Assembly: GCA_026005055.1 (NCBI GenBank)
Contig: BPKI01000001.1
Coordinates: 1,054,001 to 1,118,000, forward strand
Direction: 5' to 3'
DNA length: 64,000 nucleotides
DNA from: Lysobacterales bacterium
Lineage (GTDB): Bacteria; Pseudomonadota; Gammaproteobacteria; Xanthomonadales; BPKI01
Part shown: in pieces, positions 41,688-51,494 of the stretch
How positions within the stretch are numbered: position 1 is the first letter of the stretch
Layout of the letters: the number at the start of each line of letters is the position of its first letter
Translations under genes and position numbers: made by a program
Notes under the pieces: model-generated
Database searches by the model: none
Told to the model about the DNA's origin: nothing
What the model saw: only the letters and a program-made list of their open reading frames with translations

Positions 41688-43694
41688 ATGCCCGATCGTC
41701 GAATGCTCGCCAATGCGCTTCGCGCGCTCGCCATGGATGCGGTTCAGGCGGCGAATTCCGGCCATCCCGGCATGCCGATGGGGATGGCCGACATCGCCGA
41801 GGTGCTCTGGAACGACTTTCTCAAGCACAACCCGCGCAATCCGCGCTGGTGGGACCGCGACCGTTTCGTGCTCTCCAACGGTCACGGCTCGATGCTGCTC
41901 TACGGTCTGCTTCACCTCAGCGGTTACGACCTGCCGATGAGAGAAATCCGTCGCTTCCGGCAGCTCCACTCCCGTACCCCCGGCCATCCGGAAGCACATC
42001 TCACGCCTGGCGTGGAGACGACGACCGGTCCGCTCGGGCAGGGGCTCGCGAACGCCGTGGGCATGGCGCTGGCGGAGAAGCTTCTCGCCGCGCGCTTCAA
42101 TCGTCCCGGCTTTCCCATCGTCGACCATCACACCTACGTCTTCGTCGGGGACGGCTGTTTGATGGAGGGAATCTCGCACGAAGCCTGCTCGCTCGCCGGT
42201 ACGCTCGGTCTGGGCAAGCTCATCGTGTTCTACGACGACAATGGGATCTCGATCGACGGCGAAGTCTCGGGGTGGTTCACCGATGACACCGCCAAGCGCT
42301 TCGAGGCCTACGGTTGGCAAGTCATTCCCGAGGTTGACGGTCACAACCCCGAGGCGATCAAGGCCGCGATCGTGACCGCACAGGCCGACCGCGAGCGCCC
42401 GAGCCTGATCATGTGCAAGACGGTGATCGGCTATGGCGCGCCGAACAAGCAGGGCAAAGAGGTCTGTCATGGTGCCCCCCTCGGAGCAGACGAAGTCGCC
42501 GCTGCGCGTGAGGCGCTTAATTGGCCCCATCCGCCCTTCGTGATTCCGGAAGAGATTCGGCTCGCTTGGGATGCCACCGAGCGCGGGGCGGCGGCGGAGA
42601 GCGCCTGGCTCGAGCTTTTCGAGCGCTATCGCGTGCACCATCCCGAACTCGCGGCGGAGTTCGAGCGCCGGATGGACGGGCGTCTGCCTGAGGGCTTCGC
42701 CGAGCGAAGCCTCGATGTCGCCAAGGCACTCCAAGCTCGACCGGCGACCATCGCCACCCGCAAAGCCTCGCAAACAGTGCTCGACGCCCTCGGACCCCAT
42801 CTCCCCGAGCTCATCGGCGGCTCCGCCGACCTGACCCACTCCAATCTGACCTGGTGGAAAGGTTCGGTGGACGTGCGTCGAGACCCCGCGCGCGGAAACT
42901 ATGTTTTCTTTGGGGTGCGCGAGTTCGGGATGACCGCCATCGCCTCGGGTCTGGCGCTGCACGGCGGTTTTGTGCCCTACGTGGGCACCTTCCTCGTCTT
43001 CTCCGACTATGCCCGCAATGCCGTGCGCATGAGCGCGCTCATTCCCGCCCCGGTGATTCACGTCTACAGCCACGACTCGATCGGACTCGGCGAAGATGGC
43101 CCGACCCATCAGCCCATCGAGCATCTGGCCAGCCTCCGCCTGATTCCCGGGCTCGAGCTATGGCGGCCTTGTGATGCGGTGGAGACGGCCATCGCCTGGC
43201 GCGAGGCGATCCGACGCCGCGAGGGGCCGACCGTGCTCGCCCTCACCCGTCAGAACGTGGTTCCTCAACCCCGATCCTCCGAGCAGATCGAGGCGATCGC
43301 TCGGGGTGCCTACGTGCTCTACGACCCACCTGAGGCGAGCTTCGAGGCGATCCTGATCGCCACTGGCTCGGAGGTCGAGCTTGCCATGGGTGCGATGCGC
43401 CTGCTCGCTGCGGAGAACATTCGGGTGCGGGTGGTCTCGATGCCCTGTACGCAGCGTTTCGAGATGCAGCCCCTGGAATACCGTGAGGGGGTGCTCCCCT
43501 CCTGGTGCCGCGTCAGGGTGGCCGTGGAAGCGGGCGTGCCGGATGGCTGGTATCGCCTCGTCGGCGAGAGGGGGGCGGTGGTCGGCATCTCGAGCTTCGG
43601 TGCCTCTGCGCCAGGCCCGGAATTGTTCCAGCATTTCGGCTTCACTGCGGAGCGGATCGCCGAGACCGTGCGCTCCCTGTTGCGCCCTTCCTGA
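41688..43694 (+). CDS. tkt: Transketolase
   Basis: A 668-residue thiamine-diphosphate enzyme of the pentose phosphate and Calvin-type sugar exchanges. It has [36 protein letters not shown], the ThDP motif [20 protein letters not shown], and [18 protein letters not shown]. The ATG at 41688 ([20 protein letters not shown]) matches the usual start. No terminator is evident in the 85 bases that follow. Confidence 0.96.
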   Translation: MPDRRMLANALRALAMDAVQAANSGHPGMPMGMADIAEVLWNDFLKHNPRNPRWWDRDRFVLSNGHGSMLLYGLLHLSGYDLPMREIRRFRQLHSRTPGHPEAHLTPGVETTTGPLGQGLANAVGMALAEKLLAARFNRPGFPIVDHHTYVFVGDGCLMEGISHEACSLAGTLGLGKLIVFYDDNGISIDGEVSGWFTDDTAKRFEAYGWQVIPEVDGHNPEAIKAAIVTAQADRERPSLIMCKTVIGYGAPNKQGKEVCHGAPLGADEVAAAREALNWPHPPFVIPEEIRLAWDATERGAAAESAWLELFERYRVHHPELAAEFERRMDGRLPEGFAERSLDVAKALQARPATIATRKASQTVLDALGPHLPELIGGSADLTHSNLTWWKGSVDVRRDPARGNYVFFGVREFGMTAIASGLALHGGFVPYVGTFLVFSDYARNAVRMSALIPAPVIHVYSHDSIGLGEDGPTHQPIEHLASLRLIPGLELWRPCDAVETAIAWREAIRRREGPTVLALTRQNVVPQPRSSEQIEAIARGAYVLYDPPEASFEAILIATGSEVELAMGAMRLLAAENIRVRVVSMPCTQRFEMQPLEYREGVLPSWCRVRVAVEAGVPDGWYRLVGERGAVVGISSFGASAPGPELFQHFGFTAERIAETVRSLLRPS

Positions 43695-43779
43695 GCGACA
43701 CCGAGCGACACCGACGAGGACTCCACCATCATCGCCTGCGCGGACCCCGCCTAGGGGCGAGTCGTTCATCGTGTCGGCT

Positions 43780-46700
43780 TCAGCCCCCGCTTGGCTTCGC
43801 TTGATGCGGTTCGTCGGCAGCCGCACGGATGAGCGCGCGCAGGAAGCCGAGGTGGCCGTCGGCGCGCACTTGGGCGCCGAAGCGCTGCTCTGCCGCCTCC
43901 ACACCTGGGAGGTCGCCGGTGGCGAGCCGCGCCAAAAGGAGCCCGGTGTAGATCATCTGCTCCAAGCGGAGATCGCGATGCTCGGGGGCAAAGGCAAGCT
44001 CCGCCGCCAACCAGCGTTCGGCCGTCTCGGTGATTCGTGCGTGATCGCGCGAGGCGAGGGCAGCGAGCGCCTCGAGCGTTCGCTCGATGCGAGCAGGCCG
44101 AACCTCGCAGGGCAACCACTCGGGTCGTGCGAAGATCGGTTCCGCTTCGGCAGGAGTAAGCTGGCTCGTGAGGAAGCTCGCGACGAATCCGAGCTTTTCG
44201 AGAAAGCGATCCTGCTCGAACTTTCGCTCGAGGCCATTGCAGTCGGCCGCGAGGAGCCGCAGCGACAAGGCTTCTGCTTCCTGCGGGAAGCGAGCCCTTT
44301 CATCGTCCTCGCCGCCCGCGAGTCGGGCGACCATGCGCCGAGCGATGAGCGTCACCTCTTCGCCTGGATAGATCGGGGCGGCATCGAGGGGGACGTCGGG
44401 GCCGAGAGGGGGAGAAAGCCCGAAGACATGGCGGTAGTCCACATCGGCGTAGGCGAGCTGAGCGAGGTTGAAGGCGCTGGTGCCGAGGAAGCGCGTGCGC
44501 GGAGCCTCGAGGCTGAGCAGCGGCCAGAAATCCGAATTCGCCGGCCTCGACCAAAGTCGGTTCACCGCGCGCAGCAGACGAGCATCGGTGATCTGGCGAA
44601 GCCTGAGCTGCTCGGGGTGCGCGATGCGCACCTTTCGAAGCTCCTCGCCGACTGCAGAGCCGAGCAGCCGCTCGAAATCGGGCCTCGAGAGCCGCCCGCG
44701 CGGCTTGGCGACAACGAGCAAGTCGGCGGGATTGGCGAGGTAGGCGGCCGCATCCTCGAAGTTCGGGATGAGCGCCGCGAGCATGCTTCCGACCAGGGCA
44801 TCATCGATCTCATAGAGCTGAAGCCACTGGACGAAGAGCCCTTCGTCGCTCAGGTGTCGCCCGACGAAGGCGTAGAACTCCTTCGAGAACAGCGCTCCGA
44901 CCCCGCTGATCCATGGGTTCGAAGGCTCGGAGACGATGATGTCGTAGCGTTCGAGCTGTCCGGAGAAATAGCTCTTCGCGTCGTCGATGATGATCCGAGA
45001 GCGGGGGTCGCGGTAGGCACGGGCGACGCGGTCGCGGAAGAGGCGCGCACCCGTCACCATCGCCTGCTCGATTTCGATCGTGTCCACGCGCTCAAGGCGC
45101 GGATCGGCGAGCAGGGTATGCGTGGTGAGGCCCGAGCCGAAGCCGATCACCGCGGCCTTGCGCGGTGCCTCGAGATAGGCGAGGGGCAGCGCCGCGGCGA
45201 GCACCATCGTGGGCTCGTCGAGCTGCGGCGTCTGATTCGGGTCGGGCTGGATCGAGGCGTCGGTCTTGCCGTTGGTGGCGATCGAGATGGCGCCGTTCGG
45301 GTTGCGATAGACACTGATGCTCGCGGTCTTGCCATCGCGGTAGAACAGAACCTCGCTGTCCGGATGGAGCGCTGCCTGACCGGTGCGATAGACGCCTGAG
45401 GCGAGCTTCATCGGATCGAAGGGGATCTGGGTGAGGGCATAGATCAGGCCGGCGGCGACCATACCGCCGGCGCTTGCAAAGCGAAGCATGGCCCCGTGGC
45501 TGTCCACCGCCCGGCGCAAGAGGACGAGCCCGATCAGCATGTCGATGAAGGCGGCGAAGCACAGCGCGAGCTTGAGCCCAAGACCCGGAATGAGCAGGTG
45601 GACGGCGGCGGCCACGCCGAGAATCGCGCCGAGCGTGTTCCATGCATACACCTTGCCGATGGCCGCCTCCCCGAAACCGGCTCGAAGCAGCGCGACGGTG
45701 AAGAGCGGCAGGGTGGTGCCGGCGAAGAAAGCCGGCGGCAGCATGATCAGGATGGCCAGCGCGGCCGTGCCGAAGTTGAAGAGCGTGTAGCCTCCATCCG
45801 TCTTAGCGAGGGCTTCCATGAGCGCGCCCACCCACTCGAAGGAATGGGCGTAGAAGAGGAGCGAGAGCAGGGCGGCAAGCCCCATCAGCACCTGCATCCA
45901 GCCCACCAGGATCAGCGGATTCGGCGTGCGATCGGCCCGGCGCCGCACCCACAGCCCGCCGAAGGCGATGCCCGCGATGAACGAGGCGAGCATGATCTCG
46001 AAGGCGTGGAGGGTGTTGCCCACTGCCAGCGAGAGCATGCGCACGAAGGCGATTTCATAGACGAAGGAGGCGGCCCCCGAGAGCGCGGTGGCGCCGAGCA
46101 CGAGGGTGAGTAAGGCGCGGCCGCCCTCGGGATCGCGGCTGAGCTCGGCGCTCGGCGGGCGAGGCGTCTCGCGGCCGCTGCCCAGGAGCCAGGCAAGCAG
46201 CGCGACCGCGATGTTGATCAGGCCGGCGGTGAACACCGCGCCATCGAGGCCGATGCGCGGCAGCAACACGAAGGTACTGATCAGCGCGCCGGCAGCCGCG
46301 CCGATCGAGTTGGTGAAGTAAAGACCGCCGAGGGTGTCGCCATCGGTGCCGGGCCAGCGGCGGATGATGCCGCCGCTCATCAAGGGAAAGGTCATGCCGA
46401 GCAGCACCGACTGCGGCAGGATCAAAAGCGCCGCGAGCCCCCATTTCCATGCCGCGATCAGCGCCGGGTGGCCGAGGGCGGGGATGATCGAGTCGTAGGA
46501 AAGCTCGGTCGAGAAGACGAAGATCGCGTGGAAGACGAGCCCGAGCAGCCCGATCACGCCCTCGATGAGGGCGTAGCCACGCACCAAATTTCGCCAGCGC
46601 TCGCCAGCGCGCGCGACCAGCGCCGCCCCGAGCGCCATCCCCCCCATGAAGATCGCCAGCACCAGCGCCTGGGCGTAAGCGGCATGGCCGACGAAGAGGC

Positions 46701-46806
46701 CGAGGTAGTGCGACCAGATGGACTGATAGATGAGCCCCGCCAGACCCGAAAGGACGAAGATCGCGAGCAGGGCGGATCGGATGGCGGGGGATGGGCTACG
46801 GTCCAT
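43780..46806 (-). CDS. Fused MFS-type membrane protein / spermidine synthase-like protein
   Basis: A 1008-residue protein. The first part (about 1-430) is a MFS-like block of about 12-13 hydrophobic helices ([20 protein letters not shown] is typical of this fused family). A spermidine-synthase-type Rossmann domain follows (about 520-720) with [26 protein letters not shown] and [21 protein letters not shown] helical C-terminal extension of about 250 residues is unassigned. Such fusions are widespread but poorly characterised; aminopropyl transfer is not proven. The ATG at 46806 is chosen over an upstream start lying under the pilin promoter. Confidence 0.8.
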   Translation of the reverse strand: MDRSPSPAIRSALLAIFVLSGLAGLIYQSIWSHYLGLFVGHAAYAQALVLAIFMGGMALGAALVARAGERWRNLVRGYALIEGVIGLLGLVFHAIFVFSTELSYDSIIPALGHPALIAAWKWGLAALLILPQSVLLGMTFPLMSGGIIRRWPGTDGDTLGGLYFTNSIGAAAGALISTFVLLPRIGLDGAVFTAGLINIAVALLAWLLGSGRETPRPPSAELSRDPEGGRALLTLVLGATALSGAASFVYEIAFVRMLSLAVGNTLHAFEIMLASFIAGIAFGGLWVRRRADRTPNPLILVGWMQVLMGLAALLSLLFYAHSFEWVGALMEALAKTDGGYTLFNFGTAALAILIMLPPAFFAGTTLPLFTVALLRAGFGEAAIGKVYAWNTLGAILGVAAAVHLLIPGLGLKLALCFAAFIDMLIGLVLLRRAVDSHGAMLRFASAGGMVAAGLIYALTQIPFDPMKLASGVYRTGQAALHPDSEVLFYRDGKTASISVYRNPNGAISIATNGKTDASIQPDPNQTPQLDEPTMVLAAALPLAYLEAPRKAAVIGFGSGLTTHTLLADPRLERVDTIEIEQAMVTGARLFRDRVARAYRDPRSRIIIDDAKSYFSGQLERYDIIVSEPSNPWISGVGALFSKEFYAFVGRHLSDEGLFVQWLQLYEIDDALVGSMLAALIPNFEDAAAYLANPADLLVVAKPRGRLSRPDFERLLGSAVGEELRKVRIAHPEQLRLRQITDARLLRAVNRLWSRPANSDFWPLLSLEAPRTRFLGTSAFNLAQLAYADVDYRHVFGLSPPLGPDVPLDAAPIYPGEEVTLIARRMVARLAGGEDDERARFPQEAEALSLRLLAADCNGLERKFEQDRFLEKLGFVASFLTSQLTPAEAEPIFARPEWLPCEVRPARIERTLEALAALASRDHARITETAERWLAAELAFAPEHRDLRLEQMIYTGLLLARLATGDLPGVEAAEQRFGAQVRADGHLGFLRALIRAAADEPHQAKPSGG

Positions 46807-46878
46807 GACAGAGGCGCTCTGGAGGTTCGAGAGGCCACACAGTGCCGCGAATCCCTCGGAGGGCGCAAGCCTCGCATT

Positions 46879-46905
46879 TGGCATTTTTCATGCAACACGT
46901 TCAAA
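46879..46905 (+). promoter_or_regulatory. Sigma-54 promoter of the first pilin gene
   Basis: TGGCATTTTTCATGCA has GG at 46880-46881 and GC at 46892-46893 with exactly 10 bases between, the -24/-12 geometry of RpoN promoters. pilA genes of gammaproteobacteria are commonly driven by RpoN with PilS/PilR. The start point would lie about 46905, just before the start codon. Confidence 0.7.
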
Positions 46906-46927
46906 CGGCAGTGGCGAGGCGATGGTC

Positions 46928-47350
46928 ATGCGGGTCCACGGTTTCACCTTGATCGAGCTCATGATCGTGGTGGCGGTGATCGCGATTCTCGCGGCGATCG
47001 CCATTCCGGCTTACCAGGATTACGCGATCCGCGCTCAAGTCTCGGAAGGTTTGAGTCTCGCGAGCGGCGCCAAGAACGCCGTCTGGGACTACTACGCGAA
47101 CACCGGCGGTTTCATGCCAAGCTCCAACGCTTCCGCCGGCTTGCCCTCTCCCTCCTCGATCAGCGGTCGGTATGTCGCGCAGGTGACCGTCACCACCGGG
47201 AAGATCGAGGTGCTCTTCGGCCATCAGGCGAATGCCAAGATCATCCGCGAAAAGCTCTGGCTCGAGCCGGATCCGCAGGGAGGGAGTATCCGCTGGACTT
47301 GCACGGCATCGCTGGCGCCTCGGTATCTTCCAAGCGCTTGCCGGCCCTGA
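46928..47350 (+). CDS. pilA: Type IV pilin (first tandem copy)
   Basis: A 140-residue prepilin. Leader MRVHG is cut before [20 protein letters not shown]; Glu5 of the mature protein is present. The C-terminus has the disulfide-loop cysteines ([19 protein letters not shown]). The ATG at 46928 has better spacing (8 bases) from GAGG at 46916 than the in-frame ATG at 46922 and gives a normal leader. It is a paralogue of the next gene; the N-terminal 50 residues are nearly the same, the rest differ. It may be a minor or alternative pilin. Confidence 0.9.
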   Translation: MRVHGFTLIELMIVVAVIAILAAIAIPAYQDYAIRAQVSEGLSLASGAKNAVWDYYANTGGFMPSSNASAGLPSPSSISGRYVAQVTVTTGKIEVLFGHQANAKIIREKLWLEPDPQGGSIRWTCTASLAPRYLPSACRP

Positions 47351-47679
47351 TCCAGGGACAGATTCAGAATGATCGGCGGGGGTGGCTCCCGGCCGACCAC
47401 GGCCTTCGGGCTCGGCTCCAGTGACGGACCTGTCGATTTAGGACACTTTCTGTCGCTCGACGACAACATCGGGGGGCGTGGTCGCGGATTTGCCGCGTCA
47501 TGACGCGGTCAGGCGTGTGGGCGATACCGGATCCGTAGGGCGCAGAGGCCACTCCGTACCGACAGCGCCGATCCCTCGGAGGATTGGCATCATTCGTGCA
47601 GTATAGGTTTTGCACGGTCTCGGTTCTCGGGCGCCGTGCGGTCATCCAGCTACGTAGCGCAACACAGAGGAGTCCATTC
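47351..47679 (+). other. Region between the two pilin genes
   Basis: 329 bases without a gene. It contains a 16-bp perfect palindrome, CCGCGTCATGACGCGG (47493-47508), about 90 bases upstream of the second sigma-54 promoter. That is a plausible distance for an enhancer-binding activator, but the sequence is not a known PilR site to me. No terminator with a T-run follows the first pilin. Confidence 0.45.
47585..47611 (+). promoter_or_regulatory. Sigma-54 promoter of the second pilin gene
   Basis: TGGCATCATTCGTGCA has GG at 47586-47587 and GC at 47598-47599 with 10 bases between. It repeats the geometry and much of the sequence of the first pilin promoter. The leader would be about 69 bases. 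Confidence 0.75.
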
Positions 47680-48111
47680 ATGAACGTCAAAAAGACTTAC
47701 GGCTTCACCCTGATCGAGCTGATGATCGTGGTGGCGATCATTGCCATCCTGGCGGCCATCGCGATTCCGGCCTATCAGGACTACACGATCCGTGCCCAGG
47801 TCTCCGATGGCCTCTCGCTCGCGGCCGGTCCCAAGAGCGCGGTCTCGGAGCATTACAGCAACTGGGGTACCTTCCCCTCGTCGAACGCCTCCGCGGGCGT
47901 TGCTCCGGCGGGCAGCATCACGGGTCAGTACGTGACCTCGGTGGCGATCGGTGCCAAGGGTGTGATCACGGTCACCTACGGCAACAAGGCCAACTCGAAG
48001 ATCTCGGGCAAGACCCTCCTGCTCACCCCGTCCGACCAGGGCGGTTCGACCAAGTGGACCTGCTCCTCGACGCAGATCGCTGCTCGCTACCTGCCGGCGG
48101 CCTGCCGCTGA
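47680..48111 (+). CDS. pilA: Type IV pilin, probable major subunit (second tandem copy)
   Basis: A 143-residue prepilin with leader MNVKKTYG before [20 protein letters not shown], mature Glu5, and the C-terminal disulfide loop ([17 protein letters not shown]). It has a strong ribosome site (GAGGAG) 8 bases before the ATG, its own sigma-54 promoter and a strong terminator, which fit a highly expressed major pilin better than the first copy. The central region is rich in Ser, Thr, Ala and Gly, so O-glycan sites are available. Confidence 0.93.
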   Translation: MNVKKTYGFTLIELMIVVAIIAILAAIAIPAYQDYTIRAQVSDGLSLAAGPKSAVSEHYSNWGTFPSSNASAGVAPAGSITGQYVTSVAIGAKGVITVTYGNKANSKISGKTLLLTPSDQGGSTKWTCSSTQIAARYLPAACR

Positions 48112-48130
48112 GGCGATCGCGTCGCTGCAT

Positions 48131-48164
48131 GGGAGGGGCGTCCTCTGGGCGCCCCTCTTTTTTT
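48131..48164 (+). terminator. Rho-independent terminator after the second pilin
   Basis: Stem GAGGGGCG (48133-48140) and CGCCCCTC (48150-48157), 9-base loop, followed by seven Ts (48158-48164). Confidence 0.9.
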
Positions 48165-48261
48165 ATGCTGCCGCCTTCCCCGTCCCCGCGAGGCGTTCGG
48201 TGCCTCTGACTCCGGGGTATGGCGATGCGATACCGAGTGAAGCGGCCCTCTGCGCGCGCTG

Positions 48262-50322
48262 GTGGTCGATCCCACCCGCTCCTTGCATCCTCGTGATAGG
48301 GTGCTGAGGCAAGCCTTGGGAGACTCGCTCTTGTCCTCGTTACGGCCCTCCGTCGGCGAAAACCCGGTCCCTCCAGATTCGCGCTTCGTCTTCCGTGACA
48401 AGACGATTCCCTGGGTGGCCTTTTTCCTCGCGTCCTTCATCACCCTCTTGCTCTACCGACCGGGGCTGTCTGGCCAGTTCGTTTTCGACGACTTCCCGAA
48501 TCTCATCGAGAACGAAAGTCTCAAGGCGCTCGCGCAAGGCGATGAGCTGACCGAGGTTCTGCGCTCCTCGCCGGCGAGCGAGTTGGGCCGGCCCTTGGCC
48601 ATGCTCAGCTTCGGGCTTCAGGTCTGGCTCGAGGGGGGACTTCACCCATGGTCGATGAAAGCCGTCAATCTCGGGCTGCATCTTCTGACAGGGCTTTCCT
48701 TGCTGCTCGTGATGCTTGCGGTGCAGCGCGACTGCGCCGACTCGCGTGAGAGAGCATCCCTGCTCGCCGCGGTCGTGGTCTGCCTCTGGCTGCTCGCCGC
48801 GATCCAGGTGAGCACCGTCCTCTACGTGGTGCAGCGGATGGAGATTCTGGCGGCCTTGATGGTCACGCTCGGTCTTCTGCTTTACCAGAAGCTTCGCCGA
48901 GGCTTCGACGGATCGTGGGGGAGGGCGTTCCTTTTCGGCGCTGTGCTCGGGCTTTGGAGCGTGTTCGGCGCCCTCGCGAAGGAGCACGCGCTGCTGCTGC
49001 CAGTCTTCTGCGCCCTGCTCGAGCTCATCCTCCTTCGCGGGCGCGGCCTGAGTGAGATCGCTGCGCACCGGCTGAAGAGGCTTCTCGTCGGACTGATCGT
49101 GGTGCCTTTCCTGATCGGCTATGCCGGTTTGTGGGCCTACGGCCTCTTCTTCGATCCGTTCACGGCGCGGGACTTCGACGGGCTCGAACGCGCGCTCGCG
49201 CAGGGGCCCATCCTCATCGGCTACCTCGAGCAGATCCTGATCCCTCGAGCGGGGCTTTTCCCCTTCTACTACGACCATCTTCGGGTTCCATCCAGCCTCT
49301 TCGATCCGCCGACCACCGCCCTCGCCTGGCTTGCTCTGCTTGCGCTCATCCTCGTCGCATGGCGCTCGCGCCTTCGGCGTCCTTGGTTCGCCTTCGGGGT
49401 TTTCTGGTTTCTCCTCGGACACGCGATCACCTCCGCGCCCCTCCCGCTGGAACTCGCCTTCGAACATCGCAACTATCTCGCGAGCTTCGGTGCCTTCCTC
49501 GCCGTCGCCGATCTTGTCGTGGCGGCCTTCGGCGTCGGTCATCGCTCGATCGGTATTCTCGCGATCTGGGCGATCTGGCAGACTGCGGTCGCACTCCACT
49601 TGGTCATGGATTGGCGCGATCCGCTGCGCCATGCCGAGGTCGCCCGTGAGCGTGCTCCGCTCTCGGCCAGAGCGCACTATGAGTTCGGCCGCTTGCTCTA
49701 CCCGGCCGCGCGTGATGTGGCCATTTCGGAAACACCGCGACGCGAGATGCGCGAAGCTTTTGAGCAGGCGGCGCGTCTTGAGAGCGGCACGGGCCTCGCC
49801 GAGGTCGCGCTCATCCTCGATGCCGCGCGCCATGGCGAGCCGACCGAGCCGTGGTGGTGGGATGCCCTGATCGCTCGCCTCACCGGGCGGGGAGTGGCGG
49901 TGGGACAGCATCGCGCCATCGCCGGCCTCGCCGATTGCGTGCTCGCTCGTCGCTGCCCTGCCGACGATCCCGGTTTGGCGCGCTTGGTGGCGATCGACCT
50001 GGGAGAAGGTCCTTGGCTGCGCGACAATGCCCTTCTCCTCGGCTGGATGGCCTACCGCGCCGTCGGCGACTTTTCTTCTGCAGCGGCGCAGTTCGCGCGA
50101 GCGGATCGTGAAGGTGGCCTCGACGACACCTCATTGTTGGCCTACGCCGATGCCCTCTCGCGGATCGGCGGGCAGGACCTCGCCGAGGCGATCCTCAAAA
50201 GTCGGGGGCTCGGTCTGGAGGCGCTCGAGGTTTTTCGCTCGCTGTTGCGAGAAGATCCAAACGCCTCAGGGCCAGAAGAAGAAAACCCGCAGCCAATGCA
50301 TAAGGATTCATCCTCGCCATGA
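48262..50322 (+). CDS. GT-C-type membrane glycosyltransferase-like protein with soluble tail (TfpW/TMTC-like)
   Basis: A protein of up to 686 residues. It has 10 or more membrane helices from about residue 47 to 455. After the first helix comes the acidic loop FVFDDFPNL (D76, D77), typical of GT-C enzymes that use lipid-linked sugars, as in TMTC and Wzy-like proteins. A later EHRNYLASFGAFLAV is also common there. The C-terminal 220 residues look like TPR-type helices. The start is unsure: GTG at 48262 is the longest, GTG at 48301 also fits, and the true start may lie closer to the first helix. Position directly after the pilins recalls tfpW, the pilin arabinosyltransferase of Pseudomonas group IV strains. 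Transfer of a glycan to pilin is inference. Confidence 0.7.
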   Translation: MVDPTRSLHPRDRVLRQALGDSLLSSLRPSVGENPVPPDSRFVFRDKTIPWVAFFLASFITLLLYRPGLSGQFVFDDFPNLIENESLKALAQGDELTEVLRSSPASELGRPLAMLSFGLQVWLEGGLHPWSMKAVNLGLHLLTGLSLLLVMLAVQRDCADSRERASLLAAVVVCLWLLAAIQVSTVLYVVQRMEILAALMVTLGLLLYQKLRRGFDGSWGRAFLFGAVLGLWSVFGALAKEHALLLPVFCALLELILLRGRGLSEIAAHRLKRLLVGLIVVPFLIGYAGLWAYGLFFDPFTARDFDGLERALAQGPILIGYLEQILIPRAGLFPFYYDHLRVPSSLFDPPTTALAWLALLALILVAWRSRLRRPWFAFGVFWFLLGHAITSAPLPLELAFEHRNYLASFGAFLAVADLVVAAFGVGHRSIGILAIWAIWQTAVALHLVMDWRDPLRHAEVARERAPLSARAHYEFGRLLYPAARDVAISETPRREMREAFEQAARLESGTGLAEVALILDAARHGEPTEPWWWDALIARLTGRGVAVGQHRAIAGLADCVLARRCPADDPGLARLVAIDLGEGPWLRDNALLLGWMAYRAVGDFSSAAAQFARADREGGLDDTSLLAYADALSRIGGQDLAEAILKSRGLGLEALEVFRSLLREDPNASGPEEENPQPMHKDSSSP

Positions 50323-51494
50323 GCGCGCGCGCCTACGTCGTCTTCGGAGCTCCCCTGATCGGCGAGGAGGAGATCGCCGAGGTGGTCGAGTGTCTTCGCT
50401 CAGGCTGGATCGGCACCGGCCCGCGGGTCGCGCGCTTCGAGGCGGCGTTCGCGGCGTACAAGGGCGTTTCCCGGGATCGGGTGGCTGCCGTCAACTCCTG
50501 CACCGCGGCCTTGCACGTGGCGATGATCGCGGCGGGGCTCAGTCCTGGGGCGGAGGTGATCACCACGCCGCTCACCTTCTGCGCCACGGTCAACGCGATC
50601 CTGCACGCGGGCCTCAAGCCCGTGCTTGCCGATGTGGATGAGCAAAGCCAGTGCATCGACCCGGATGCAATCGAGGCCGCGATCAGCCCGCGGACGGAAG
50701 CGATCGTGCCGGTGCATTTCGCAGGCCGCCCCTGCGACATGGACCGGATCATGGCCATCGCGAAGAAGCATGGGCTTGCGGTGATCGAAGACTGCGCCCA
50801 TGCCATCGAGACCGAGCTCGCCGGCAGCAAAGCCGGTACCTTCGGCGATTTCGGCTGTTTCAGCTTCTACGCGACGAAGAATCTCACGACGGCGGAGGGT
50901 GGCATGATCCTCGGGCGAGACAGCGAGCGCATCGCCCGGGCTCGGATCCTGGCGCTCCATGGGATGAGCAAGGACGCCTGGCACCGCTTCTCGGATAAGG
51001 GTTACCGGCACTATCAGGTGGTGGAATGCGGCTTCAAGTACAACATGACCGATCTACAGGCCGCGTTGGGGCTCCATCAGCTCGCTCGCCTCGAAGCGAA
51101 CTGGGAACGGCGCCGCGCCCTGTGGGAGCGGTATCAAGAAGCCTTCGCCGATTTGCCGATCCTCAGACCCGCCGACCCGGAGCCTGAGAGCCGTCACGCC
51201 TACCATCTCTACACTTTGCGCGTTGCGGCCGAGCGCTGTGGGATCGATCGCGATGGCTTCATGCAGGCGCTCCATGAGCGCGGCATCGGCACCGGGGTGC
51301 ATTATCTCTCGCTCGCCGAGCATCCCTATTACCAACAACGGCTGGGTTGGCGGCCTGAGGATTGGCCGGTGGCGATGAGGATCGGGCGCGAGACGGTGAG
51401 CTTGCCGCTATCCGCGCGCTTGGGTGATGGCGACGTCGAGCGGATCGTGGCGGCGGTGCACGAGGTCCTCGGTGCGAGCACCGGGCGCGGCTGA
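50319..51494 (+). CDS. DegT/DnrJ/EryC1/StrS sugar aminotransferase
   Basis: A 391-residue PLP-dependent aminotransferase that would convert a nucleotide keto-sugar to an amino sugar. Evidence: SGWIGTGPRVARFEAAFA, VNSCTAALHVAM, the cofactor-binding VIEDCAHAIET, and the PLP lysine K187 in SFYATKNLTTAEGGM. The C-terminal YLSLAEHPYYQQRLGW matches ArnB/WecE-like enzymes. It overlaps the GT-C gene by 4 bases. Which sugar it acts on is not visible; the 4-keto-6-deoxy class is most common. Confidence 0.93.
   Translation: MSARAYVVFGAPLIGEEEIAEVVECLRSGWIGTGPRVARFEAAFAAYKGVSRDRVAAVNSCTAALHVAMIAAGLSPGAEVITTPLTFCATVNAILHAGLKPVLADVDEQSQCIDPDAIEAAISPRTEAIVPVHFAGRPCDMDRIMAIAKKHGLAVIEDCAHAIETELAGSKAGTFGDFGCFSFYATKNLTTAEGGMILGRDSERIARARILALHGMSKDAWHRFSDKGYRHYQVVECGFKYNMTDLQAALGLHQLARLEANWERRRALWERYQEAFADLPILRPADPEPESRHAYHLYTLRVAAERCGIDRDGFMQALHERGIGTGVHYLSLAEHPYYQQRLGWRPEDWPVAMRIGRETVSLPLSARLGDGDVERIVAAVHEVLGASTGRG

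Noticed and set aside
43381-45399. Open plus-strand frame of 672 codons spanning the tkt end and the MFS/spermidine synthase-like gene
   Set aside because: Shadow frame; both underlying proteins have strong family motifs on their own frames.
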